From Acidimicrobiales bacterium (GTDB lineage: Bacteria > Actinomycetota > Acidimicrobiia > Acidimicrobiales > JABEUL01), in contig DAHXLF010000008.1 in NCBI GenBank assembly GCA_027371755.1, positions 1 through 36,901 on the forward strand: a DNA stretch of 36,901 nucleotides. Direction: 5' to 3'. Shown one piece after another: positions 28,192-36,901 of the stretch (the stretch's first letter is position 1; each line of letters opens with the position of its first letter). The notes beneath the pieces are model-generated. The model was not told where the DNA came from and made no database searches. It saw only the letters and a program-made list of their open reading frames with translations. A program made the translations under genes and the position numbers.

Positions 28192-30132
28192 ATGAATGGC
28201 CCTAAGAAAGTAACCGATATCGGACAGACGTTTCGTCTTAGAAAAATGCCGGCCCTTGATGGGTTAAGAGGTTTGGCCATTGTGGGCGTCCTTTTGTACC
28301 ACGGGGGATATTTAACTGGAGGATGGCTCGGTGTCGACCTGTTCTTCGTATTATCCGGGTATCTTATTACTTCGTTGATTATAAAAGAATGGATTAAAGG
28401 CGAGAAGCATTTGTCTCTGGTAGCTTTTTGGGGTAGGCGAGCGCGACGATTGTTGCCGGCATTAATCATTCTGTTTTTAGGCGTAATGGTTTATGCATTG
28501 CTTCTTGCATCTCCGTTGGATCTTCAAACTATTCGTTTTAACGGTATTGCAACAATGTTTTATTCGGCTAACTGGTACCTCATAGGAAGCCATTCTGACT
28601 ATTTTCAAAATACTTTATTGCCGTCTCCGTTACAGCACACTTGGTCTTTGGCAATTGAGGAGCAGTTTTATCTTGTTTGGCCGTTACTGTTAATGTTGGC
28701 TTTAAAGTTTCGCCATGCCCTTAAAACAGCTTTTGGGGTTGCAATTGGCTTAGCGATGGCATCCGTTGCCACAATGATAATTTTACATGCTAACGGAGCA
28801 TCGATCAGCAGGCTGTACTATGGAACGGATACACGGGCAAGCAGTCTTTTGTTCGGAAGTGCCTTGGGAATTTGGCATGTACTTATAAAAAAGCAGCATA
28901 GCGAGGGTAAAAGTTGGATAGCCCTTCAGGTCGTGGGAGCGCTCTCTTTATGCGGACTTGCGACTGCGTGGGTTACTTTAAGTGGTCAATCCGGGTTCGC
29001 GTACGAGGGCGGACTGGCATTGTGTGGGCTCGGTGCAACCGCAGTGGTGGCACTTGCTGCTAATCCACGGTTAGGAGTATTGGGTAAAGCTATGTGTTGG
29101 CCACCGCTGAGGGCTCTTGGTATTATAAGCTACGGAGTTTACTTGTATCACTGGCCGATATTTCTTGTTCTTAATATGGAGCTGAACTACAAAAATCACA
29201 TCATTCATGGTTTGGTTCTGTTTGTTGCAGAGGTGGCTATTACCTTAATTTTAGCTGTGGCTTCTTATATTTTGGTGGAACAGCCCATTAGGCAACGTCG
29301 GATGTTTAAGGGGCTTAGAGGGCTTGCTTCAGTTTCGACTGCTGCAGTTGCAATACTGGCGATGTTGCTTGTAGTAACCGTTGGGGCCCAGTCAGCAGAC
29401 GTTGTGGCATTACCCTCTTCGGTTGATCAAACTTTTAATGGCCCCGCCAATTCTCCGGTAGTTATGGTAGTAGGCGATTCAACAGCATTTAGCCTCGGTG
29501 CGGCAATGGCTAAATTCAGTAATCGACTTAATGTTAGTGTGGCAAATTGGGCCATTATTGATTGCGGACCGATTTATGATCTTGGAAATGTAATGAACTA
29601 TTCTGGACAACTTTTGAGCAGTCATCCAGACTGTACTTCGGATTGGCAGCGTGGCATCAAAAAGACTCATTCCAACGTGGTGATTATGATGTTTGGGTTT
29701 CCGCCAATAAATTCTGTGTTTTTTGCTGGCGGATGGCAACATGCATGCGATCCGACTTACGACGCCGCACTTGAAAAGAGAATTGCTTCTGGGGTTAATA
29801 TGTTTTTAAAGGGAGGAAGCCGAGTGGCAATAATTTCAACTCCTTATCAATCTTCAAACGGATTGGTGGGATTTGATCCCAGCTACACTGATAGTTATAT
29901 CTCCTGTCAAAATACGGTGCTAAAGAGCGTAGGTGAAAATTCCGGATCTCGTGTTGCATATTTAGATGTTAATAAATTTCTTTGTCCCGTAGATGAGGTG
30001 TGTTTCAACAACATAGACGGGGTTACGATGCGCGCAGACGGTCTACACTTTCATTCCTATGACGGACTACTTGTTTCGGAATGGATTCTTAAAAATATCA
30101 AAAGCCAATTGTACTCGGTTAAACATCTCTGA
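28192..30132 (+). CDS. Membrane O-acyltransferase fused to SGNH hydrolase domain, right-arm copy
   Basis: Identical to complement 6770-8710: 646 residues, acyltransferase-3 membrane domain (LDGLRGLAIVGVLLYHGG, FFVLSGYLIT), then an extracytoplasmic SGNH domain with GDS at 428-430 and DGLH at 616-619. Likely O-acylation of a cell-surface glycan; substrate unknown. Confidence 0.94.
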   Translation: MNGPKKVTDIGQTFRLRKMPALDGLRGLAIVGVLLYHGGYLTGGWLGVDLFFVLSGYLITSLIIKEWIKGEKHLSLVAFWGRRARRLLPALIILFLGVMVYALLLASPLDLQTIRFNGIATMFYSANWYLIGSHSDYFQNTLLPSPLQHTWSLAIEEQFYLVWPLLLMLALKFRHALKTAFGVAIGLAMASVATMIILHANGASISRLYYGTDTRASSLLFGSALGIWHVLIKKQHSEGKSWIALQVVGALSLCGLATAWVTLSGQSGFAYEGGLALCGLGATAVVALAANPRLGVLGKAMCWPPLRALGIISYGVYLYHWPIFLVLNMELNYKNHIIHGLVLFVAEVAITLILAVASYILVEQPIRQRRMFKGLRGLASVSTAAVAILAMLLVVTVGAQSADVVALPSSVDQTFNGPANSPVVMVVGDSTAFSLGAAMAKFSNRLNVSVANWAIIDCGPIYDLGNVMNYSGQLLSSHPDCTSDWQRGIKKTHSNVVIMMFGFPPINSVFFAGGWQHACDPTYDAALEKRIASGVNMFLKGGSRVAIISTPYQSSNGLVGFDPSYTDSYISCQNTVLKSVGENSGSRVAYLDVNKFLCPVDEVCFNNIDGVTMRADGLHFHSYDGLLVSEWILKNIKSQLYSVKHL

Positions 30133-30202
30133 AATAATTTAAAAGGGTTTTGTTAAATTCAAAAACCAGGTTGTCAACTGTTGCCGTAGTAGCACGCCAT
30201 AA

Positions 30203-30442
30203 CACTCAATAGTCTGCCATAATAGAGATATAAATCTCGCTGAATGGGCTGAAACACAAGGGATAGCACCAGTTACCGCCCGAAAAATCGGTGGATTAAT
30301 TTTGATTGATACACCTAATATCACCACTAAAGGACAGAGTGTTGTATATGCACGTGTGTCTTCAGCATATCAAAGGACAGATTTAGATCGCCAAGTAGCA
30401 CGAGTCACTGAATGGGTGTTAGGCGACTCCCTAAATGATTAA
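30203..30442 (+). pseudogene. IS607-type serine recombinase remnant, right-arm copy
   Basis: Identical to complement 6460-6699: AEWAETQGI, ARKIGGLILID and YARVSSAYQRTDLDRQV, stop at 30440-30442, about a third of a full TnpA, no start codon, DNA-binding segment apparently shortened. Confidence 0.75.
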
Positions 30443-30469
30443 GGATATCTACGAACTTTATAACTAGTT

Positions 30470-30804
30470 TTAAGGGGCGAGCTCCCTTGCAAAAAAAACT
30501 GCAGCTTGTTTTAGAGTTGCATTATCGCGTTCAAGCTCAGAATTCCTCTTTTGCAGTTCAATATTTACTTTTTCAAGATTGTTAAGTCCATTAATTGTAC
30601 ACGATTACCATTGTTAAACAACTTGAACCAATCACGCAAGGTTGGATCAGATATGCCAAATTCCTTAGCAATAGCCGCAAGTAAACCATATGTGACTGAC
30701 TCTTTTAGATAGCGCTCACGATACCTGCTAACAACTCTAATTTTAAACTCTTTGTCGTATTTCTTAAATGCCTTTTTCGGCTTATCATTTAAATTGTCAA
30801 TACT
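30470..30804 (-). pseudogene. IS3-family OrfA remnant, right-arm copy
   Basis: Identical to 6098-6432: helix-turn-helix and leucine-zipper halves in two frames, with the shift near 30592. No OrfB. It lies between the IS607 remnant and the RHS gene's upstream region. Confidence 0.75.
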
Positions 30805-31071
30805 TTATTATTCTCCATTTCTTTTCATAGTGGTCTCCAATAAAGTTCTACCACCCTAAACATCTAAGTCATTTACTTTTCAATAACACATTTCACAGGC
30901 TGAAATTAGTTAGATAAATTATATTCAATCTTCAATCCCGGTTTCAAGTTCCAAAGGAGACATGGATGGGTTCTTATAAATTCCTTCGACATAGTGTAAT
31001 AAGTCAAGCTAATATGACGATATGGCCGATAAAGAAATTCTCTCAAGTTGAAAAATATTTATCATATATAT

Positions 31072-34000
31072 ATGAAGAGGAAGCGATTTAGCTTTCTAGG
31101 CTGGCAAAAAGTCCTTGAAGTATTTCTTGTTCCACTTTTAATTTTGTCTTTGATGATAATAGTAGTGAAAAGCCCAGCTCAAGTTAAGGTTGCTTCTCCG
31201 AAAGTAGAAAATGTATCGTCATCAGCTAGCCCACTTTCTATATGGGTTGCAAATGCTGCTAGCCTCTTTTCTCCTATATCTCTAAACTCATATAATCCAA
31301 CTACCGGAAGCTCTACTGGAAATAGCATCAAACTTGGGACATTGTACACAATGCGTTCTATTGGTTTTAGCTCTGATGGTCGTATTGCTGTAGCCACGGG
31401 TGATAACAGTAGTGGTGGAATTGTGATTGATATTGCTAATTTAACTACAAATTCCGATGTTGAACTTAGCGATCCTAATTATACTGATAATACAACCATT
31501 GTTACAAGTGATGTTGTAATTACCCCTAATAATAAGTGGGCATATGTTGGTCTAGATGCACCAAATGAAATTGACTTATACGTTATTAATCTTTCCAAAG
31601 GCACCTTTGCCTACTATACTCCAAGTTTTACCAATAGCCTCGGCATAAGCAGTCTTGCTCTTTGTCCAGATGGCGATACTTTACTTGGTGCTCCAGATGG
31701 CTTTATAGCTACCGGTGCTTCAACTGGAAATCTCTCAGCCTATCAAATCTCTGGTTCACCAACTGCAGTGCAATGTTCATCGAAACCTACAGCAATGTTT
31801 TCTTCTGGTGCACTTTCAACTGTTGGTTTAAATGGTACAACTTCCTCAACTGGAGTAAATATTCCAGGATCTCAGATATTAGAAACTGCTATTAACGAAA
31901 ATAGTACATTAGCTCTTGCAAGTGGACAAGATGTAAATCAAGTAGCTTCAGGTGGCTATTCACTAATTGGATCCGTTCCTTCTAACGTTAATCCTATTGG
32001 AGCTGCATCTGGTGATGGATTTGCATTACTTGGAAATAACAATACTGTTTATTATAATGGTAGTTCATTTAGTGCAGGAACAGGTGTACTATCGGTGGGA
32101 TTTGGTTTGACGCCTCCTCCTCAAGGTTTAACAGTTAAACAAATGCTAGGAGATGCCTTTAATGCTGCTCTTTTATGTGGCGGATGTTTTACTCAAGCAA
32201 TCCAAGGAGTTTCTAAACTGGTTAGTTCAGCTTTTTCATCTCAATCAGCAGAATTAGAAGCTGAAATAGGAGATGCAGAGATGACTGATGCATTACCAGT
32301 CAACACGGCTAATGGTAACTTCTCCTACCAGCTTCCATCAATTTCATTAGTTGGAAGAGGTCCATCTGTTAGTTTTAGTCCAAACTATAACTCTTCTGAA
32401 GCTAACGTTTATGGACCTGTTGGACTTGGGCCTGGTTTTTCTGACGGGGCTCTTATGATGCTTTCTATAAATAATCCAAGTAGTGGCGATATAACAATAA
32501 GCCAAGAAAATGGATCCCAAGTTACCTTTTATCCTCAACAAAGCGGTGGAGGATGTACGGCTCCACAAATGGCAATCGATCCAAATTCATCTCTGGATCC
32601 ATCAGGAGTATATTTCTGTGCTTATCCCGATGTGTTATCGACTCTTTATAGCCAAACTCTTTCTTCACCAAATTCAGGTACAACTGCTACATTTATTAGA
32701 TTCTCACCATATGAAGTTTCGACTTTCTGTATGTCTTCTACATGTAGCGACCAAGGTAATTCTTACAGTCAAGGTCAACTTATTTCACTAGCTGATAAGT
32801 TTTCAAATACTGATGTAATAAATCAAGATTCAACGAGCGGAACTGGTTGTTCTGCAACGGGATACCATTGTGTTGCAATTACAGATCCAAGCGGAAGAGC
32901 CTTAACTTATCTTGTGTGTGTTACAGCTTCTTGTACAAGCCAAAATCCATCAGGGGAAGTGGTTTCTGTATCAGATTCAATTCACACCGAAAGCTTTACA
33001 TATGCAACGGCCACTTCAACTTGTGCAACGTCAACACCCGCTAGTTGTGTTGCTGGTGATCTTATTGGAGTATCGTTTTATTCTACTAATGATACGACTA
33101 GCAGAACTTGGAGCTTTAATTACGATGAGACTTCTTTATTAAATGCAATTGATTCTGTGGTTGATCCCAATGGAAATACTCAACTAACCAATACATATGA
33201 TGATACGAGTACAACTGACACCTATTTTGGATGGGTAACTTCACAAACGAATGCATTAAATGAAAAAACATCCTTTAACTATCATATAGATCCCTCTACA
33301 CTGACTGGAGCTACTGTTGCAACAGATCCTTTAGGCAATAAAACCGATTACATGTACTCAGGGGGATTGTTGCAGTCAGTCATATCAGGTTACGGAACCT
33401 CAAGTCCGTCACAAACGTCATACTTTAGAGGTTTAAATTCTTTGCCTGAACAGACTATAGATCCAAATGGAAATGTCTACAACTTTTCTTATGACACTTT
33501 AGGACGCTTAACTTCTTTTCAGGATCCAGTTAAAATAGCCACCACTTTCATTTACTCTAACTTAACTACTTTAACCCCTTCTTATTTTGATCCCATAGAA
33601 ATTGATCTAGCAAACCCTGGAAGTGATTCTTCTGGTTATTCATCTATTCTTGTCTCCTATGATCCAACCTTTGGTGATCTGACCAAAGTTGAACAAAATG
33701 GAAATTATGGAGGTGGATCTACAAATCCAACTCCAACTTCCACTTATAGTTGGTGTGCATCTTCAACTTGTACCGGAGGTTATTTATTAGGTGAACTTGA
33801 GAGTACAACAAATCCGGGTGGTGGAGTAACTACATATTCATATGACTCAAGTGGAGATTTGATTTCAGCTACTAATCCTGACGGTGATATAACAAGTGCA
33901 ACGTATGACTCAATAGGTCGAATACTTACCTTTACTACTCCAGATGGCAATGTGCCCCAATGTGGATGTAGTGCAAATTACACAACAACGTATGCATCTA

Positions 34001-36901
34001 CTACCAATCCCTACACTGCTTTTGATCAGCCAACTGAGATTGTAGGTCCTCCAATTAATGGAGTTTCAGCTACCACTTCTTATACTTATGATGCAGATGG
34101 AAACACCCTATCAACAACTTCAACCACTGGTACATCTACAGATGCCCCAGGTAATACCACTACTCCAACAGTTGTAAAGAGCTATGCCTATAACGCTGCA
34201 AATGAACTGTGCTTTAGTACTACATCTACTATTTCGTCTCGAAACTGTTCATCACCACCTAATAATCCATTAACAATTACTTATGCATATAACTTGGATG
34301 GGAACTTGTGTTATGAAAGTGTAAGTGCTGTTTCAAATCCAACTTGTTCTACTATTCCAGGTGGTGAGACAACTAGCTGGACCTACAACTCTAAAGGTGA
34401 AGTTATCTCTCAAAGTGAGCCATTCGGGACATTGACAGGATCTACTAACAGTGGCAATACTACCGATTACGCATATGATCTTGCAGGGAATCTTCTAGAT
34501 GCGAGCCTCTCATCGGGTGTTTCCAATATATATAGCTACAATAGTGCAAATTCACTTACTGGATCAACTATAGGAGTACCTTCAACACCAGGTACCACCA
34601 CTTATACAGAATCACTAAATACAATTTCTTGTGGATACGCAACTGATTGTTTTACTGTAGGGAGTACAAATACTGGTTTACCAGTTATTATAGGTGGATC
34701 CCCTGGCAACTGGACAAATGAGACACTGCCTTCTTCTATCACCTCATTATCTCAGATCTCTTGTTCGTCTTCTAGCAACTGTGAAGTGGTTGGAGAATCA
34801 AGTGGCTCAGCAGTTGTTATATACACTAGTAACTCTGGAAGTAGTTGGTCTATGACAACTCTTAGTTCAACGTTAGCAACTTCACTTACTTCTATATCAT
34901 GTCCATCTACTACAACTTGTATTGCAACTGGCGAGATTGGAACTACTCCAGTTGTTATTGAAACTACAAATGGAGGGTTAAGTTTTTCTAATGCATCTGG
35001 AACTCCTCCTACTTGGGAACCAAGTTCAATATATTGTCTTTCAACAACTTATTGTGCATTAGTTGGTACTTCTTCATCAACTGGAGTAATTGACACCTGG
35101 AACGGCTCAACATTTTCATCTTCATCTATTTCGGGTAGTGGATCACTTCCTACCTCACTTAATCAAATATCATGTGGATCAACTACTGAGTGTGTTGCAG
35201 TTGGTCAAAGTGGGACTAATGCTTCTATATTAACCTCCACCAATCCATCTACCTCATTTGATGATTCAACTACTGCCCCAAGTTCTCTGACGTCACTTTC
35301 TGCAATTGACTGTCCAGGCTATCCATCTGCAACATCTTGTATAGCAACTGGCAAATCAGGATCTAACCCTTCTGCAGTAGTCATTGCTAATAACTCAGGA
35401 TCATTTTCCACCTCTTTGGGGACTCTTCCACCTGGAACTAGCTTAGTTGGTGGGATATCTTGTGGATCTACAACTAATTGTTTAATTGCTGGATCAACTA
35501 GTGCAAATGCTGGAGACATATTACCAACTTCTAATGGCGGTCAAAGCTTTTCAGATCAGTTCAATACCACAACTAATACCTATGATGGGCAGGGTAAAAT
35601 AGCATCAACTACAGACCAGTTGGGACAAAGTACATATGCCTATGATGCACTTGGCAGATTAGTTGCAGCTACTGATGATTTAGGACATATAACCACTTAC
35701 GCCTATGACAATAATTCTAATATTACTTGTGTTGGCTATCAGATGGCAACGATGTCTTCAGGTTGCAGTGGTACTCCATCATCTACTAATCCAATTGTTA
35801 ATTATCAATATGATATAGCCAACAGGATGACCTCCCTAACTACTCCAATGACTCCAGGGGTTAGTTCCTGTGGAACTACTCAGATACCAAATGATACTTT
35901 GTCATTTACCTATGACCCAAATGGTTCTCTCATTTCTAGGCAACTACCCCTTTGTGATAACTCTTCTACAAATACCTTAGATACACTCACTAACACTGTA
36001 GATGCCAATTACTCATTAACTGGATTTGCAATTAACTATCCATCTGGACCGACTACCAAGTCTGAAATAAGAAATGCCGCCTCTATGCTTACTACCAACT
36101 GGGCTGGAATTAACACAGGCTACAACTCACTTGGTCAACTAACCTATTCTTCCACTACTGCATTAGGTGCAACAACTCCTCCTACCTACACTTATGACAA
36201 TCAAGGAAATCCTCTTGTTTCACCCAATGACAGTTACTCTCAGTGTTTTTCAACTGGAGGAGAAATACTTTCTCAGTACTCTCTTTTATCACCTCCTACG
36301 TCTTGTGGCTCAGCATCTCCATCACCTGTAAATACTTTCACATATGACTCCCAGGGTAATAGAACTAGTTACATGTTCCCATGGAATGGACAGCAGGTAC
36401 CTGCTTACTATTACTACAATTCTTTAGGTCAAATGACAGGGTTTTCGGTATTTTTCACCGGCTGGAACTACTCCTATTCAGGTAGTGGTCAGTTAATGCA
36501 AATTAGTTCAGGATCATCTAATTTAGCAACATTTACCTACAACCAGTTAACTTCACAGATTCTGTCTGATTCCACATGGGACTATGTCTATGGTCCAGGT
36601 GGAACACCAGTTGAAGCATTCAAACCAAATACAGCCTTAAGTCAGCAGTATTTAATTACCACTGATAACAACACAGTAGATGCAGGATTAAATACTTCAA
36701 ATGAAGTCAGTTTCGTAAAGAACTATGGATCATTTGGAAATAGCACACCCTCATCAACTCAACCCCAAATAGGATATGATGGAGCATATAACGATCCTGG
36801 AACTCACTTCTGGATCATGGGAAATAGATTCTATGACCCAGGTGTAGGTCTATTCATAAATCCTGATCCATCCATAGCTCTAGCTAATCAACCTTATGGA
36901 T
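31072..36901 (+). CDS. RHS/YD-repeat protein, right-arm copy, 3'-truncated by window edge
   Basis: Identical to complement 1-5830: at least 1943 residues with an N-terminal anchor at 15-33, RHS shell opening near 405-470 and YD repeats. Seven Cys-pair BNR-like units lie at about 34621-35500, and more YD repeats follow. It stops at the window edge within the RHS core (YDPGVGLFINPDPS). The variable, possibly toxic tip is not in the window. ATG at 31072 directly follows an ATATATAT run. Confidence 0.92.
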   Translation, partial: MKRKRFSFLGWQKVLEVFLVPLLILSLMIIVVKSPAQVKVASPKVENVSSSASPLSIWVANAASLFSPISLNSYNPTTGSSTGNSIKLGTLYTMRSIGFSSDGRIAVATGDNSSGGIVIDIANLTTNSDVELSDPNYTDNTTIVTSDVVITPNNKWAYVGLDAPNEIDLYVINLSKGTFAYYTPSFTNSLGISSLALCPDGDTLLGAPDGFIATGASTGNLSAYQISGSPTAVQCSSKPTAMFSSGALSTVGLNGTTSSTGVNIPGSQILETAINENSTLALASGQDVNQVASGGYSLIGSVPSNVNPIGAASGDGFALLGNNNTVYYNGSSFSAGTGVLSVGFGLTPPPQGLTVKQMLGDAFNAALLCGGCFTQAIQGVSKLVSSAFSSQSAELEAEIGDAEMTDALPVNTANGNFSYQLPSISLVGRGPSVSFSPNYNSSEANVYGPVGLGPGFSDGALMMLSINNPSSGDITISQENGSQVTFYPQQSGGGCTAPQMAIDPNSSLDPSGVYFCAYPDVLSTLYSQTLSSPNSGTTATFIRFSPYEVSTFCMSSTCSDQGNSYSQGQLISLADKFSNTDVINQDSTSGTGCSATGYHCVAITDPSGRALTYLVCVTASCTSQNPSGEVVSVSDSIHTESFTYATATSTCATSTPASCVAGDLIGVSFYSTNDTTSRTWSFNYDETSLLNAIDSVVDPNGNTQLTNTYDDTSTTDTYFGWVTSQTNALNEKTSFNYHIDPSTLTGATVATDPLGNKTDYMYSGGLLQSVISGYGTSSPSQTSYFRGLNSLPEQTIDPNGNVYNFSYDTLGRLTSFQDPVKIATTFIYSNLTTLTPSYFDPIEIDLANPGSDSSGYSSILVSYDPTFGDLTKVEQNGNYGGGSTNPTPTSTYSWCASSTCTGGYLLGELESTTNPGGGVTTYSYDSSGDLISATNPDGDITSATYDSIGRILTFTTPDGNVPQCGCSANYTTTYASTTNPYTAFDQPTEIVGPPINGVSATTSYTYDADGNTLSTTSTTGTSTDAPGNTTTPTVVKSYAYNAANELCFSTTSTISSRNCSSPPNNPLTITYAYNLDGNLCYESVSAVSNPTCSTIPGGETTSWTYNSKGEVISQSEPFGTLTGSTNSGNTTDYAYDLAGNLLDASLSSGVSNIYSYNSANSLTGSTIGVPSTPGTTTYTESLNTISCGYATDCFTVGSTNTGLPVIIGGSPGNWTNETLPSSITSLSQISCSSSSNCEVVGESSGSAVVIYTSNSGSSWSMTTLSSTLATSLTSISCPSTTTCIATGEIGTTPVVIETTNGGLSFSNASGTPPTWEPSSIYCLSTTYCALVGTSSSTGVIDTWNGSTFSSSSISGSGSLPTSLNQISCGSTTECVAVGQSGTNASILTSTNPSTSFDDSTTAPSSLTSLSAIDCPGYPSATSCIATGKSGSNPSAVVIANNSGSFSTSLGTLPPGTSLVGGISCGSTTNCLIAGSTSANAGDILPTSNGGQSFSDQFNTTTNTYDGQGKIASTTDQLGQSTYAYDALGRLVAATDDLGHITTYAYDNNSNITCVGYQMATMSSGCSGTPSSTNPIVNYQYDIANRMTSLTTPMTPGVSSCGTTQIPNDTLSFTYDPNGSLISRQLPLCDNSSTNTLDTLTNTVDANYSLTGFAINYPSGPTTKSEIRNAASMLTTNWAGINTGYNSLGQLTYSSTTALGATTPPTYTYDNQGNPLVSPNDSYSQCFSTGGEILSQYSLLSPPTSCGSASPSPVNTFTYDSQGNRTSYMFPWNGQQVPAYYYYNSLGQMTGFSVFFTGWNYSYSGSGQLMQISSGSSNLATFTYNQLTSQILSDSTWDYVYGPGGTPVEAFKPNTALSQQYLITTDNNTVDAGLNTSNEVSFVKNYGSFGNSTPSSTQPQIGYDGAYNDPGTHFWIMGNRFYDPGVGLFINPDPSIALANQPYG

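Larger units (their letters stand above)
18605..36901. repeat. Right arm of the 18.3-kb inverted repeat
   Basis: Mirror of 1-18297. This arm is continuous with the central spacer: the beta-propeller reading frame passes through 18604/18605 without a break. It is therefore the arm in native context, and the join at 18297/18298 is the non-native one. Confidence 0.98.

Noticed and set aside
1-36901. CRISPR array, prophage, or complete insertion sequence
   Set aside because: No evenly spaced short repeats, no cas, phage structural or integrase genes, and both transposase traces are truncated without visible terminal repeats.

Overview
The window is one giant inverted repeat. Bases 1-18297 are the reverse complement of bases 18605-36901, and only a 307-base stretch (18298-18604) lies between them. 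Every gene occurs twice, at mirror positions x and 36902-x. I found no indel between the arms and one two-base difference (17891-17892 against 19010-19011). The simplest reading is a single locus of about 18.6 kb seen in both orientations around a fold-back junction: an amplification or library chimera, or an assembler unrolling a loop in its graph. A real palindromic replicon is possible but less likely. Unless reads show otherwise, count each gene once. | Organism: probably a low-GC member of the Actinomycetota (roughly 40% GC by eye, not counted), perhaps Acidimicrobiia-like. The grounds are the actinobacterial style of MenA and of the 360-residue protein, the Ser-Cys...Cys-x-x-x-Gly repeats inside the RHS protein, and the YVTN-type propeller. 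This is inference from recalled family resemblance, not from a search. | Layout in the right-arm direction. A YVTN beta-propeller gene lacks its 5' part at the fold-back point (18300-18872). Then comes a 487-base non-coding stretch with a 23S rRNA-like segment on the minus strand. menE (minus) is divergent from an aldo/keto reductase, which is followed by a YihY/BrkB-type membrane protein, a doubtful 83-codon ORF and a 360-residue protein of unassigned function. menB and menA follow, overlapping by 4 bases, with menH convergent to them. Next are a 646-residue acyltransferase-SGNH protein, remnants of an IS607-type and an IS3-type transposase gene, and finally a membrane-anchored RHS/YD-repeat protein of at least 1943 residues. 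That gene runs off the window inside its conserved RHS core, just before the variable tip would begin. | How the genes fit together: MenE, MenB, MenH and MenA belong to the classical menaquinone route from O-succinylbenzoate. MenE and MenB make DHNA-CoA, MenA prenylates DHNA, and MenH acts earlier, forming SHCHC. MenF, MenD, MenC and the methyltransferase are not here. The acyltransferase and RHS protein are envelope or secreted functions separated from each other by decayed insertion sequences. I see no CRISPR array, prophage or intact mobile element. The most unusual features are the palindrome itself, the BNR-like block inside the YD repeats, and the 23S-like segment.
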